Below are positions 52,953 to 61,710 of a stretch of DNA of 64,000 nucleotides, piece by piece. Below the pieces are notes generated by a model that saw only the letters and a list, made by a program, of their open reading frames with translations, was not told where the DNA came from and did no database searches. Origin of the DNA: Limibacillus halophilus (GTDB lineage Bacteria > Pseudomonadota > Alphaproteobacteria > Kiloniellales > CECT-8803); contig NZ_JACHXA010000009.1 of the NCBI RefSeq assembly GCF_014191775.1, positions 62,001 to 126,000 of the forward strand. Reading direction: 5' to 3'. Made by a program: the position numbers and the translations under genes. How positions within the stretch are numbered: position 1 is the stretch's first letter; each line of letters opens with the position of its first letter.

Positions 52953-53762
52953 ATGACATTTCTGGCGCTTTTCGTCCTGGCAATGACGGGGACGGGGCTG
53001 CTTGGAGGCGTCCTCGCAGGGATGCTCGGTGTCGGCGGGGGCATCGTCATCGTACCGGTGCTGTTTCACCTGCTGGGGTTGTTGGGGGTGGCTGAAGGGC
53101 AGCGAATGCACGTTGCCGTGGCCACTTCACTGGCGACGATTGTGGCGACATCGGTTTCTTCGGCCAGAGCACATAGTAGACGCGGCTCGGTTGACTGGAC
53201 GCTGCTGAAAAGCCTGCTCGTTTCGGTTTTGATCGGCGTTGCTGTCGGCACGGCCTTCGCCACTTACGTCAAAGGACCCGTGCTGTCGGCGATATTTGGA
53301 GCGGTCGCCCTTATCGTAGCCGCCAATATGGCTTTGCGTCGGGAGGGTTTCTCGCTGGTCGCGGAGGTACCTAAGGGCCTGTTGCGGCAGGTGTTTGGGT
53401 TCATTATCGGCGGATTCTCATCAATGATGGGTATTGGCGGCGGCACTTTGGCGGTGCCGCTGTTGAGCCTGTGCAGCTATCCGATCCGCAATGCCGTCGG
53501 CACCTCATCCGCTTTGGGGTTGGTGATCGCGGTTCCGGCGACCGCAGGATTTATCTACGGCGGCTGGCAGGGTATCGACCTTCCGCCCTTCAGCCTTGGT
53601 TACGTCAATGTGCTGGGATTCTTGTTGATAGCGCCGGCGACCGTCCTGACGGCACCTTGGGGGGCGCGCATTGCCCACAGCATCAACGTCAACTATCTCC
53701 GAAAAGCGTTTGCCTTGTTTCTGATCATCACCGGCATTCGTATGATCGTCAGCCTTTTCTGA
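52953..53762 (+). CDS. TauE/SafE family membrane transporter
   Basis: Inner-membrane protein of 269 residues with about eight hydrophobic helices. The repeated family loops are VLAGMLGVGGGIVIVP near residue 22 and FIIGGFSSMMGIGGGTLAVP in the second half. Members export sulfite, sulfoacetate or other organosulfur anions. The start at 52953 was chosen because helix one begins there; an ATG at 52842 would add 37 residues that look cytosolic. No ribosome site decides between them. It overlaps the convergent PAP2 gene by 14 bases. Confidence 0.85.
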   Translation: MTFLALFVLAMTGTGLLGGVLAGMLGVGGGIVIVPVLFHLLGLLGVAEGQRMHVAVATSLATIVATSVSSARAHSRRGSVDWTLLKSLLVSVLIGVAVGTAFATYVKGPVLSAIFGAVALIVAANMALRREGFSLVAEVPKGLLRQVFGFIIGGFSSMMGIGGGTLAVPLLSLCSYPIRNAVGTSSALGLVIAVPATAGFIYGGWQGIDLPPFSLGYVNVLGFLLIAPATVLTAPWGARIAHSINVNYLRKAFALFLIITGIRMIVSLF

Positions 53763-54564
53763 ACGACCTGAACCAGTTTGCGGTGATATCCCGACGCACC
53801 AACGGGCCATGCAACAGCCACGCAAGCCCCAGCATCAGTAGGAAAGAGAAGTAGACATCGCTGAGGAAGTGGCCGCCCTGCAGAATGCGAACCGCACTCA
53901 ACAACGACCCGTAAGCAAATGCGCAAACCATGCCGGTCCCCCGCCGCCAACCTGGCGGCAACAGAAAGGCGACCGCCAGGAACAGAAATCCCAGACTGGC
54001 CTCGCCTGAGATGAAAGAGCAGTTGCTTTCGCACTGATCCGATAAAATCCAGGCTGGCGAGAAGTCCTTTTCCCAGTGGCTGAGCTCGGCAAGATGCAGC
54101 GGACGGGCACGGCCCCAGATTTCCTTTAAGAAGAGGTTGGTGATCAACAGCACGCCCAGAAGGGCATTGCTTACCAGATAGAGGATCGCCGGACGGCCCA
54201 GTCCGAAAAGATAACGGCCTTTGATGCTGCACCAAAGCAGCGACAGGCCGCATGCCGCAGCAAGAACGTAAGCCGGAATCGACAAGGCGGCGCGAAAGTC
54301 ATCCATCCGGTAGTTCGTTATGTTGAGAGAGAAAAAGCCGAAATCGAACAGGTGCGCGACCCAGCGATCAATCTCGGCCTGCCCCTCTGCCGTAAAGAAG
54401 GGCTGCTGCCAGGCAAAGGGAAAGCCGTCTATGGCCGGCAGGTAGAACTGCCGGGCCATCCAAAGATCGATCTCGGGGCGCAAAGTCAGGAGCAGCCCAA
54501 TGCCCAGCAGTGGGATGGCTATGGCAAGTGGCCGTACGAAGCGATAAGGGGGGGCAGTCAACAA
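53749..54564 (-). CDS. PAP2-family membrane phosphatase (possible lipid phosphatase)
   Basis: Membrane protein of 271 residues. Motif 1 is KEIWGRARP at 147-155, motif 2 region is SGE at 186-188, motif 3 is RILQGGHFLSD at 226-236 with the catalytic His232 and Asp236. The usual PSGH of motif 2 has Glu instead of His, a variant seen in some alphaproteobacterial PAP2 proteins. Likely substrates are lipid A or other lipid phosphates at the periplasmic face. It is not adjacent to a lipid operon here. Confidence 0.85.
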   Translation of the reverse strand: MLTAPPYRFVRPLAIAIPLLGIGLLLTLRPEIDLWMARQFYLPAIDGFPFAWQQPFFTAEGQAEIDRWVAHLFDFGFFSLNITNYRMDDFRAALSIPAYVLAAACGLSLLWCSIKGRYLFGLGRPAILYLVSNALLGVLLITNLFLKEIWGRARPLHLAELSHWEKDFSPAWILSDQCESNCSFISGEASLGFLFLAVAFLLPPGWRRGTGMVCAFAYGSLLSAVRILQGGHFLSDVYFSFLLMLGLAWLLHGPLVRRDITANWFRSFRKG

Positions 54565-54616
54565 GGGGCGCGGCCCTCCTGGTCATTGCCGCCTGGGAAG
54601 CGCGCCTGGCCGCACC

Positions 54617-55264
54617 CTACTTCTTGCCGCGGCTGATCGACTGAAGCTGTTGCTGGAGCGCTTCTACCTGACGCCGGAGTTGCTGTAGTTGGTCGTCGTC
54701 CGGACCATCCGAATCGTCCGATGAATCCGTTGTGGGCGGCTGGCCCTGCTGCCCCTTTTCGTCGCCGGCGAAGGGAGAAAACATTTTCATCGCGCTTTCG
54801 AAGAAGGCGACGTTCTGCTTGCTCATTTCCTCGATGTTGCCAAAGGGAAACATGCCGCCCAAAGTGTCCTGCATCGATTGGCGCATCTGCTCCTGATTCT
54901 TCTGCAGGGATGCCATCATGTGCTCAAGGTAGCGCGGCACCATCCATTCCATGTTATCGCCGTAGTATCCGATGAGCTGGCGCAGGAACGAAATCGGTAG
55001 CAGATTTGTGCCTTTCGATTCTTCCTCGACGATGATTTGCGTCAATACGCTTCGCGTGATGTCGTCGCCGGCCTTGGCGTCGTAAACCACGAAATCAACG
55101 CCGTCTTTGACCATCTGGCAAAGGTGGTCGAGAGTGACGTAGCTGCTGGTCGCGGTGTTGTAGAGGCGCCGGTTGGCGTACTTTTTGATAACGACGATCT
55201 CGTCATCCTTTTTGCCGGTCGTTTTGTCGCCGGTCTTCGCTTCCGTCGGTTTTGACTTCTGCAT
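54617..55264 (-). CDS. phaR: polyhydroxyalkanoate synthesis repressor PhaR
   Basis: DNA-binding protein of 215 residues. The PHB_acc N-terminal domain reads VIKKYANRRLYNTATSSYVTL near residues 26-46, with a C-terminal coiled coil of Gln/Leu (DQLQQLRRQVEALQQQ). PhaR senses PHA granules and represses phasin and PHA genes. It is divergent from the PHA cluster, with a 177-base gap that probably contains its binding site; TGCNNNNGCA-type sites were not firmly identified. The start at 55264 skips a poor in-frame extension to 55306. Confidence 0.93.
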   Translation of the reverse strand: MQKSKPTEAKTGDKTTGKKDDEIVVIKKYANRRLYNTATSSYVTLDHLCQMVKDGVDFVVYDAKAGDDITRSVLTQIIVEEESKGTNLLPISFLRQLIGYYGDNMEWMVPRYLEHMMASLQKNQEQMRQSMQDTLGGMFPFGNIEEMSKQNVAFFESAMKMFSPFAGDEKGQQGQPPTTDSSDDSDGPDDDQLQQLRRQVEALQQQLQSISRGKK

Positions 55265-55441
55265 GGACACTTCCCGCCCTATCCATTGAATTTTTTGGCA
55301 TTGCACACAGGATTGTGCTGCGCCGCGTCAAGATATGTCAATGTTTGACCAATGACCCTATGGCGATCTCGGTAAGCCGCGGTTGGTTTAAATCATTCGC
55401 CTTGGTCAATGATGGCCGCCAGACCTATAATTGTTGCCACC

Positions 55442-55966
55442 ATGAAACAGAGCGACGATGACACGAATGCAGAGGCTGCGCTGGCGCGCCGCTTCTTGGA
55501 CTTATGGGAAGACCAGATGGCTCGGGCTTGCAGCGACCCGCAAGCGTTGAGCTTACTGAGACTCTCGGGCCTTGGTGTCGTTTCCGATGCCGATGCGAAA
55601 GCCGCCTCGCCCTTGTTGTTGTGGCAACAGAGCATGGCGGGCATGATGGAATTCTGGAAATCCCAGGGAAGTGAAGGGGATGGCACGAGCGCGGCGCGGG
55701 CCAGCACAGATCGACAAGAAAGGCGGGCGGGACACGACGATGCCCCGAACGGAGCAACTGCGTCCGGCGCTAGAGCGCCAGGGACCGCGTCCGTTGCCGC
55801 TGCATCTGGCGACCGCGACGCTGCTCTGGGGCTCATCCTTGAGCGCCTGGACACTCTGGAAAAGCGACTCGCTACGCTGGAGCGCCAGTCTGCAGGCAGC
55901 AAAGCCGGCGCAAGAGGAAGCAAGCGAGCAGGCACTAAGGGCAGCCCTGGAAAAATGCGATCCTGA
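55442..55966 (+). CDS. coiled-coil phasin/PhaE-like protein overlapping the PHA synthase-like gene
   Basis: Small protein of 174 residues. Residues 10-75 form an amphipathic helix-rich region (ALARRFLDLWEDQMARA, MAGMMEFWKS). The C-terminal part has a Leu heptad helix (LILERLDTLEKRLATLERQ) followed by a basic tail. This layout resembles PhaE or PhaM-type granule proteins that pair with short PhaC enzymes. Its last 227 bases (55740-55966) are read in another frame by the next gene. A coding frame with a heptad so regular argues that the gene is real, but a spurious frame is not excluded. Confidence 0.55.
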   Translation: MKQSDDDTNAEAALARRFLDLWEDQMARACSDPQALSLLRLSGLGVVSDADAKAASPLLLWQQSMAGMMEFWKSQGSEGDGTSAARASTDRQERRAGHDDAPNGATASGARAPGTASVAAASGDRDAALGLILERLDTLEKRLATLERQSAGSKAGARGSKRAGTKGSPGKMRS

Positions 55967-57005
55967 GGTATTTCAAACGGCGCTCGCCCAAGCAGTCAGG
56001 GAACGGATGGGTCGGTTTCTGGATGGTGTAGAGGCCTACCGGTCCTATCCCGAACACCGAGAGTTACCTGAAATGCCGGTCGTCTGGCAGGAGGGCAATA
56101 GCCGCTTGCTCGATTATGCCCCGGACGCGCCTTCCGACGCGCCGACGGTGCTGTTCGTTCCGTCGCTGGTCAATCGCTTCTATGTCCTTGATCTGGACCG
56201 GGAAACCAGCCTCCTACGCTGGTTGGCGCGCGAGGGCTTCAAGCCAGTAGTGATGGATTGGGGCGCGCCGGGTGAAAGCGAGATGGATTTCACTCTGACC
56301 GACTACGTCGCCGGTCGTCTTGAAGCTGCGCTTGATGCGCTCAAGCAAATTCAGGAAGGACCACTGCATCTCGCGGGCTACTGCATGGGTGGGCTTTTGG
56401 CCTTGGCGCTGGCGCAGCGCCGCAGTCGCGATTTCGCCAGCTTGGTGTTAATGGCCGCACCATGGGATTTTCACGCAGAGCAACCTGAAGCGGCCCGGCT
56501 CTTGGGACTGCAGGCCGAGGTCATGGCGCCCTTGCTCAGGACGATGGGCGTGATGCCAACGGATATGATCCAGAGCTATTTTGCGCTTCTCGACCCGGCA
56601 GGTGTGCTGCGGAAATTCCTCGCCTTCGCGCAGTTTGAGCCTGGCAGCCCGAAGGCTCGACGATTTGTCGCACTGGAAGATTGGTTGAACGACGGTGTTC
56701 CCCTGGCGGCGAAAGTGGCTGGGGAATGTTTGTCCGGTTGGTATGGCCGTAATGAACCCGCGCGCGGTCGCTGGCGTATCGCGGGACACCCCGTAAAGCC
56801 CGAGGATTTGCGCCTACCGGCGCTGGTCATGGTTCCGGCGCAAGACCGCATTGTGCCGCCCCGATCCGCCCTGGCGCTGGCCGCTGCCTTGCCGGGCGCG
56901 CAAGTCGAGCAGCCGAAGCTCGGGCACATCGGCATGGTGGTTTCCGCACGCGCGCCCGAGCGGATTTGGAAGCCGCTCGTCGAATGGCTTTCGGCGCGCA
57001 GCTAG
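55740..57005 (+). CDS. short PHA synthase-like alpha/beta hydrolase (PhaC-type)
   Basis: Protein of 421 residues, between class III PhaC (about 355) and class I PhaC (about 600). The N-terminus carries RPLPLHLATATLLWGSSL. The catalytic Cys is C215 in LAGYCMGGLLAL, the GxCxGG box of PHA synthases. VMDWGAPGES, PAQDRIVPP with the catalytic Asp, and LGHIGMVV with the His complete the set. Its position between phaR and phaA/phaB supports PHA polymerisation. The first 76 codons share DNA with the phasin/PhaE-like gene in another frame. Start at 55740 is set by the conserved N-terminus. Confidence 0.8.
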   Translation: MPRTEQLRPALERQGPRPLPLHLATATLLWGSSLSAWTLWKSDSLRWSASLQAAKPAQEEASEQALRAALEKCDPEVFQTALAQAVRERMGRFLDGVEAYRSYPEHRELPEMPVVWQEGNSRLLDYAPDAPSDAPTVLFVPSLVNRFYVLDLDRETSLLRWLAREGFKPVVMDWGAPGESEMDFTLTDYVAGRLEAALDALKQIQEGPLHLAGYCMGGLLALALAQRRSRDFASLVLMAAPWDFHAEQPEAARLLGLQAEVMAPLLRTMGVMPTDMIQSYFALLDPAGVLRKFLAFAQFEPGSPKARRFVALEDWLNDGVPLAAKVAGECLSGWYGRNEPARGRWRIAGHPVKPEDLRLPALVMVPAQDRIVPPRSALALAAALPGAQVEQPKLGHIGMVVSARAPERIWKPLVEWLSARS

Positions 57006-57207
57006 TCATAGTTCGTCATGCGAATATCTGCATGATTTCGGTTTCCGGCTTCACGGGTTCACCTTGCGGGCCGGGTGGCGGCGGGCTATATCAGAGGGGA
57101 TTGTTGCATCGCAGCGTGAGGTTGGGGTCTTCTACGACCTCCCTGCGACCTGGAGGGTCGCGCCCTCGTGGCCCGCATGCAAATGAAAAATAGGAGGTCC
57201 TTTCTCA

Positions 57208-58383
57208 ATGGCCGATATCGTGATTGCCAGTGCCGTTCGCACGGCGGTTGGCGCTTTCAATGGGGGGCTCTCCAGCGTCCCGGCGTCCTATCTTGGAACC
57301 ACCGTCATCAAAGAAGCCTTGAACCGAGCCAAGCTCGAAGCTGGCGATGTCGATGAAGTTGTGCTGGGCCAGATTCTTTCCGCTGGCGCCGGGCAGAATC
57401 CGGCGCGTCAGGCTGCAGTGCATGCGGGTATTCCCGTCGAAAAAACGGCTTATCAGATCAACCAGCTTTGCGGTTCGGGTCTTCGGACGGTGGCGCTGGG
57501 CTCGCAAGCCATTCAATGCGGAGACGCCAAGGTCGTCGTCGCTGGTGGGCAGGAGTCCATGAGCCAGGCACCGCACGTGGCGCATCTGCGTAACGGTGCG
57601 AAGATGGGTGACGTGAAGTTCATCGATTCGATGATCCGCGATGGTCTTTGGGACGCGTTCAACGGTTACCACATGGGCAACACAGCCGAGAATGTTGCGC
57701 GCAAGTGGCAACTGACCCGGGATGAGCAGGATGCTTTTGCTGCATCTTCCCAGCAGAAAGCCGAAGCGGCGCAAAAGGCGGGTCGCTTTGCCGATGAGAT
57801 CGTTCCGGTTGTGATAAGCAGCCGCAAGGGCGATGTTGTCGTCGACAGCGACGAGCATCCCAAGCACGGCACTACGGCAGAAAGCCTTGCCAAGCTTCGT
57901 CCGGCTTTCGACAAGGAAGGCACCGTCACCGCGGGCAACGCCAGCGGTATCAACGATGGTGCCGCCGCGGTCGTGTTGATGGAGGCTGGCGAAGCCGCGC
58001 GTCGCGGCGTGCAGCCGTTGGCCCGGATCGTTTCCTGGGCGACCTGTGGCGTCGATCCCGCGATCATGGGTACCGGCCCCATTCCCTCGTCGCGCTTGGC
58101 ACTGGAGAAAGCGGGTTGGACTGCCGACGATCTGGACCTGATCGAAGCCAACGAAGCTTTTGCGGCCCAGGCTTTGGCCGTCAACAAGGATATGGGCTGG
58201 GATCCTGCAAAGGTGAATGTCAACGGCGGTGCGATTGCACTCGGCCATCCGATCGGCGCTTCGGGCGCTCGGGTTCTCGTGACTTTGCTGCACGAAATGC
58301 AACGCCGCGACGCCAAGAAGGGCTTGGCGACCCTGTGCATCGGCGGTGGCATGGGTATTGCCATGTGCGTGGCGCGCGACTGA
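57208..58383 (+). CDS. phaA: acetyl-CoA acetyltransferase (beta-ketothiolase)
   Basis: Thiolase of 391 residues, standard size. The acyl-accepting Cys88 is in [12 protein letters not shown]. The His of [14 protein letters not shown] and the second Cys in [10 protein letters not shown] complete the active site. It condenses two acetyl-CoA to acetoacetyl-CoA as the first PHB step. TAGGAGGTC at 57191-57199 is a strong ribosome site. The 202-base gap before it holds no gene that I can see. phaB follows after an intrinsic terminator. Confidence 0.96.
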   Translation: MADIVIASAVRTAVGAFNGGLSSVPASYLGTTVIKEALNRAKLEAGDVDEVVLGQILSAGAGQNPARQAAVHAGIPVEKTAYQINQLCGSGLRTVALGSQAIQCGDAKVVVAGGQESMSQAPHVAHLRNGAKMGDVKFIDSMIRDGLWDAFNGYHMGNTAENVARKWQLTRDEQDAFAASSQQKAEAAQKAGRFADEIVPVVISSRKGDVVVDSDEHPKHGTTAESLAKLRPAFDKEGTVTAGNASGINDGAAAVVLMEAGEAARRGVQPLARIVSWATCGVDPAIMGTGPIPSSRLALEKAGWTADDLDLIEANEAFAAQALAVNKDMGWDPAKVNVNGGAIALGHPIGASGARVLVTLLHEMQRRDAKKGLATLCIGGGMGIAMCVARD

Positions 58384-58412
58384 ACGACGCTCTAGGCGCT
58401 ACACGGAAAAGG

Positions 58413-58442
58413 CGCGGCGGCCGGTGTGGCCGCCGCGTTTTT
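58413..58442 (+). terminator. intrinsic terminator after phaA
   Basis: CGCGGCGGCC (58413-58422) pairs with GGCCGCCGCG (58428-58437), loop GGTGT, followed by TTTTT at 58438-58442. A strong rho-independent terminator. phaB, 120 bases on, probably has its own promoter or depends on readthrough. Confidence 0.9.
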
Positions 58443-58563
58443 ATACGGGCGCGCCGCTTTGCTCGGATATTGTCACCGCACTTGGCCTGATGGGCGCTTC
58501 CGTGTTTTCATCGTTTCTCAGGGTAAGCTGGCATCGAGAAGCAAACCAGGGAGGTCATGAAAT

Positions 58564-59289
58564 ATGGGACGAGTAGCAGTTGTCACGGGTGGCACGCGCG
58601 GAATCGGCGCAGCCATCTCCATCGGCCTCAAGGATGCAGGCTACAGCGTCGCCGCAAATTATGCGGGCAACGATGAAGCTGCAAACAGCTTTAAGGCAGA
58701 GACGGGCATCTCGGTCTACAAATGGGACGTGTCGGATTTCGATGCCTGTAAGGAAGGGCTCGCTGCCGTTGAAGCGGATCTTGGGCCGGTTGAGATTCTG
58801 GTCAACAACGCGGGCATCACGCGTGACACTACGCTGCATCGTATGTCGCCGGAGCAGTGGCGTGCGGTGGTTAGCACCAATCTCGATTCTTTGTTCAACA
58901 TGACCCGAAACGTGATCGAGGGCATGCGCGAACGCGGATTTGGCCGGATCGTGTCTATTTCGTCGATCAATGGGCAGAAGGGTCAGTTCGGGCAAGCCAA
59001 CTATTCGGCGGCAAAGGCTGGGGTTGCCGGCTTTACCAAGGCGGTGGCTCAGGAAAACGCCGCCAAAGGCATTACGGTCAACGTTATTGCGCCCGGCTAT
59101 ATCGGCACCGAGATGGTGCGGGCGGTTCCCGAGGAAGTCTTGAAAAGCAAGATACTGCCGCAAATTCCCGTTGGCCGGTTGGGCGAACCGGAGGAGATTG
59201 CGCGCAGCGTTGTTTTTCTTGCCTCGGACGAGGCTGGATTCATCACCGGGTCAACCCTGACGGTGAACGGCGGGCAATACATGATCTGA
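58564..59289 (+). CDS. phaB: acetoacetyl-CoA reductase
   Basis: SDR of 241 residues, standard for PhaB. It has the GGTRGIGAAI cofactor loop, NNAGIT, the catalytic Ser in SSINGQKGQFGQ and the intact YSAAK. The closing GFITGSTLTVNGGQYM is typical. It reduces acetoacetyl-CoA to (R)-3-hydroxybutyryl-CoA with NADPH. Ribosome site AGGGAGG at 58549-58555. FabG-like activity is the alternative, but linkage to phaA and the PhaB-type QKGQFGQ loop favour PhaB. Confidence 0.93.
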   Translation: MGRVAVVTGGTRGIGAAISIGLKDAGYSVAANYAGNDEAANSFKAETGISVYKWDVSDFDACKEGLAAVEADLGPVEILVNNAGITRDTTLHRMSPEQWRAVVSTNLDSLFNMTRNVIEGMRERGFGRIVSISSINGQKGQFGQANYSAAKAGVAGFTKAVAQENAAKGITVNVIAPGYIGTEMVRAVPEEVLKSKILPQIPVGRLGEPEEIARSVVFLASDEAGFITGSTLTVNGGQYMI

Positions 59290-59371
59290 CGCAACAGGGA
59301 AATTTGCACGGCGTCGGGCTTGCGTAGATGCAAGCATCGGAAGAACCAACTTCTCAATTTCGGGAATACAG

Positions 59372-60280
59372 ATGACAGCAGGTGTGGAGCATGTCGGCGG
59401 TCGCCAAAGATTGGCTACGCTGGTAGGGTTTCTTGCGGTTTTATTGTGGGCGCTATTGGCTCTTTTTACGGCAGCGGCGGGGGCTATTCCCCCGTTTCAA
59501 CTTCTATCGCTTTCGTTTGCCACCGCTTTTTTGGTCAGTCTTTGCTTCCTGTTGCGCCGCGGTCGCGCCGGCTTGTCGGCTTTGCGGCAACCTTGGCCCG
59601 TTTGGGCAGTTGGGGTCGGAGGCTTGTTCGGCTATCACCTCTTTTACTTCATCGCCTTGCAGAATGCACCGCCGGTCGAGGCTGGTTTGATCGCCTACCT
59701 CTGGCCTTTGCTGATCGTCATTTTCTCGGCCATGTTGCCGGGTGAAAAACTACGGTGGTTTCATGTTGCCGGTGCGCTGCTGGGATTGCTGGGCGCAGCC
59801 CTCCTTGTGACCGACGGCGGACGGGTTTCTTTCAAGACCGAGTACATGACGGGCTATATCGCCGCGCTGGTCTGCGCACTTATCTGGTCAAGCTATTCCG
59901 TCATCAACCGGCGGTTCGGAACCGTGCCTACGGAGATCGTTTCGGGATTCTGCGCGGTTGTTGCCGTTTTGGGTGCATTTTTCCATCTGTTGTTCGAGCC
60001 AACGGTTCTGCCGACGGCAACGCAATGGCTGGCGATTATCGGATTGGGCCTGGGACCGGTGGGGATTGCTTTTTTCTTCTGGGATTTTGGGACCAAGCAT
60101 GGCCACATCCAGACGCTAGGCGCCTCGTCGTACATGGCGCCTCTGCTCTCAACGATCGTGCTGGTCGCAGCGGGGCTCGCTTCGCCCAGCCTAAGCCTGG
60201 CGGTGGCTACGATACTGATCGTCTGTGGAGCAGCGTTGGCCGCCAAGGACATGTTACTGCGGCGTGGCAAGCAGGGATGA
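59372..60280 (+). CDS. EamA/DMT-family transporter
   Basis: Inner-membrane permease of 302 residues with ten hydrophobic helices in two EamA halves (about 15-140 and 155-290). Family marks include the LIAYLWPLLIVIFSAML segment and the second-half YMAPLLSTIVLVAAGL. DMT members export amino acids, purines or other metabolites. Substrate unknown. It begins 82 bases after phaB and is followed closely by a HAD gene. Confidence 0.9.
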   Translation: MTAGVEHVGGRQRLATLVGFLAVLLWALLALFTAAAGAIPPFQLLSLSFATAFLVSLCFLLRRGRAGLSALRQPWPVWAVGVGGLFGYHLFYFIALQNAPPVEAGLIAYLWPLLIVIFSAMLPGEKLRWFHVAGALLGLLGAALLVTDGGRVSFKTEYMTGYIAALVCALIWSSYSVINRRFGTVPTEIVSGFCAVVAVLGAFFHLLFEPTVLPTATQWLAIIGLGLGPVGIAFFFWDFGTKHGHIQTLGASSYMAPLLSTIVLVAAGLASPSLSLAVATILIVCGAALAAKDMLLRRGKQG

Positions 60281-60292
60281 GATGACACGGTA

Positions 60293-60982
60293 ATGGTGCA
60301 TGGTGTTCCTTCTCCCGGTTTGCTCATCTTCGATTGCGATGGGGTTCTGATCGACAGCGAGACGCTCGCCTGTCAGGCCATTGCCGATGAACTGGCCGGT
60401 TGGGGCCTTCGGTATGAAGGCGCCGAGGTGGCAAAGCGTTTTGCCGGATATACCGACCGGCAGATTGCCGATCAGGTAACCCAGGAGACGAGGGTTTCTC
60501 TCCCGAAGGATTTTCCGCTTCGTGTTCAGAACCGGGCGCTGGAGGCGTTCGAAACATCGCTCAAGACGCCGCCCGGTATTCATGAACTCTTGCGCAGCGA
60601 CCAACGCCCACGCTGCGTTGCCTCCAACTCTGGCCGAAACCGCCTCCGTCGCGCCCTGGAAATTGTCGATTTGCTGGATTTTTTCGGGGGCCGGAGCCTG
60701 TTCAGCGCAGAGCAGGTGCCGCAGCCTAAGCCGGCGCCCGATCTGCATCTTCTGGCCGCCGGTATGTTTGGTTTTGCACCGGAGAATTGTTTGGTGATCG
60801 AAGACAGCGGTACGGGAGTCCAAGCGGCGCGCAATGCCGGGATGCAGGTCGTCGGTTTTCTCGGCGCCACTCATCTGGACCGATCGGAACGCACCGCCCA
60901 GGCGCAACATCTATCGAGCCTGGGCGCGGTCGCTATCTTCAATGATTTCACAAGTTTAGGTGACTGGCTCCGGCAACTTTAA
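60293..60982 (+). CDS. HAD-family phosphatase (beta-phosphoglucomutase/phosphoglycolate-like)
   Basis: Haloacid dehalogenase superfamily protein of 229 residues. Motif I is IFDCDGVLIDSE near residue 11 with the nucleophilic Asp, motif II is CVASNSGR near 103, Lys is in KPAPDLH, and motif IV is CLVIEDSGTGVQAA. The cap domain is inserted after motif I (subclass I). It probably dephosphorylates a small sugar phosphate such as 2-phosphoglycolate. It lies 12 bases after the transporter stop and may be co-transcribed. Confidence 0.9.
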   Translation: MVHGVPSPGLLIFDCDGVLIDSETLACQAIADELAGWGLRYEGAEVAKRFAGYTDRQIADQVTQETRVSLPKDFPLRVQNRALEAFETSLKTPPGIHELLRSDQRPRCVASNSGRNRLRRALEIVDLLDFFGGRSLFSAEQVPQPKPAPDLHLLAAGMFGFAPENCLVIEDSGTGVQAARNAGMQVVGFLGATHLDRSERTAQAQHLSSLGAVAIFNDFTSLGDWLRQL

Positions 60983-60993
60983 AAGCTCCAGGA

Positions 60994-61623
60994 TCAAGCC
61001 TCGGGCGGTTGGTTGTTCACCATGGAGGGTCGTGCCGAGAACCCCTGATACCACGCCGCAAGTCGCGGGTGACTGGCTTGCCACTGCTCACCGGCAAAGC
61101 GGAAGTCGATGTATCCGAGTGCGCAGGCTACGGTGATCTGACCAATCGTCAGGCCGCCGCCCGCGAGTTCGTCGGACTGGGCTTCGAGTTGGGCGATGGC
61201 GTTGCGCACCTTTTGAAGCTGCTTATCGACCCAGGGCTGCCACCGCTTTTCCTCGGGTCGCCTCCCTTCGAGCATGGCCAGGATCGCCGCGTCGAGAATG
61301 CCATCCCCCAGAGCCTGTTGTTGGAGCGCCTGCCAGCGCGGCGCGCCGGCCGACGGAAACACTCGCGGGCCGTCGTGTAGGCTGTCCAGGTACTCGCAGA
61401 TGACAGGAGAATCAAACAAGATCCGCCCGTCTTCCAATTCTAGGGTTGGCACCTTGGCAAGCGGATTGACCTTGCCGATCGGGTCGTCGGGATTTTGCGT
61501 ATTGGTAGGGATCTTTTCAATCAAGTCGGCCAAGCCGACTTCGGTCGCGGTGACCATCACCTTGCGTACATAAGGCGAGGTCGGGGAGAAACGCAACTTC
61601 ATGGTCGAAGCGTTCGTGCTCAT
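60994..61623 (-). CDS. glutathione S-transferase family protein
   Basis: GST of 209 residues. The thioredoxin-like N-domain begins with MKLRFSPTSPYVRKVM, with the NPLAKVPTLELEDG loop bearing the cis-Pro and FDSPVICEYLDSL binding glutathione. An all-helical C-domain follows. The start at 61623 has AAGGAAAT upstream; an alternative ATG at 61602 lies just before the conserved strand. The frame open to 61677 has no support. Substrate unknown. Confidence 0.9.
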   Translation of the reverse strand: MSTNASTMKLRFSPTSPYVRKVMVTATEVGLADLIEKIPTNTQNPDDPIGKVNPLAKVPTLELEDGRILFDSPVICEYLDSLHDGPRVFPSAGAPRWQALQQQALGDGILDAAILAMLEGRRPEEKRWQPWVDKQLQKVRNAIAQLEAQSDELAGGGLTIGQITVACALGYIDFRFAGEQWQASHPRLAAWYQGFSARPSMVNNQPPEA

Positions 61624-61710
61624 GGGACGTGATTTCCTTTCAAGTGCAATCGCAAAGGCCGTGGAAGTATTGGGCAAAGCGCGATCATCGTAGGCAATTA
61701 GTAGAAGAAC

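Noticed and set aside
57205-58302. Long minus-strand frame opposite phaA
   Set aside because: phaA is certain and the reverse frame has no conserved motif.
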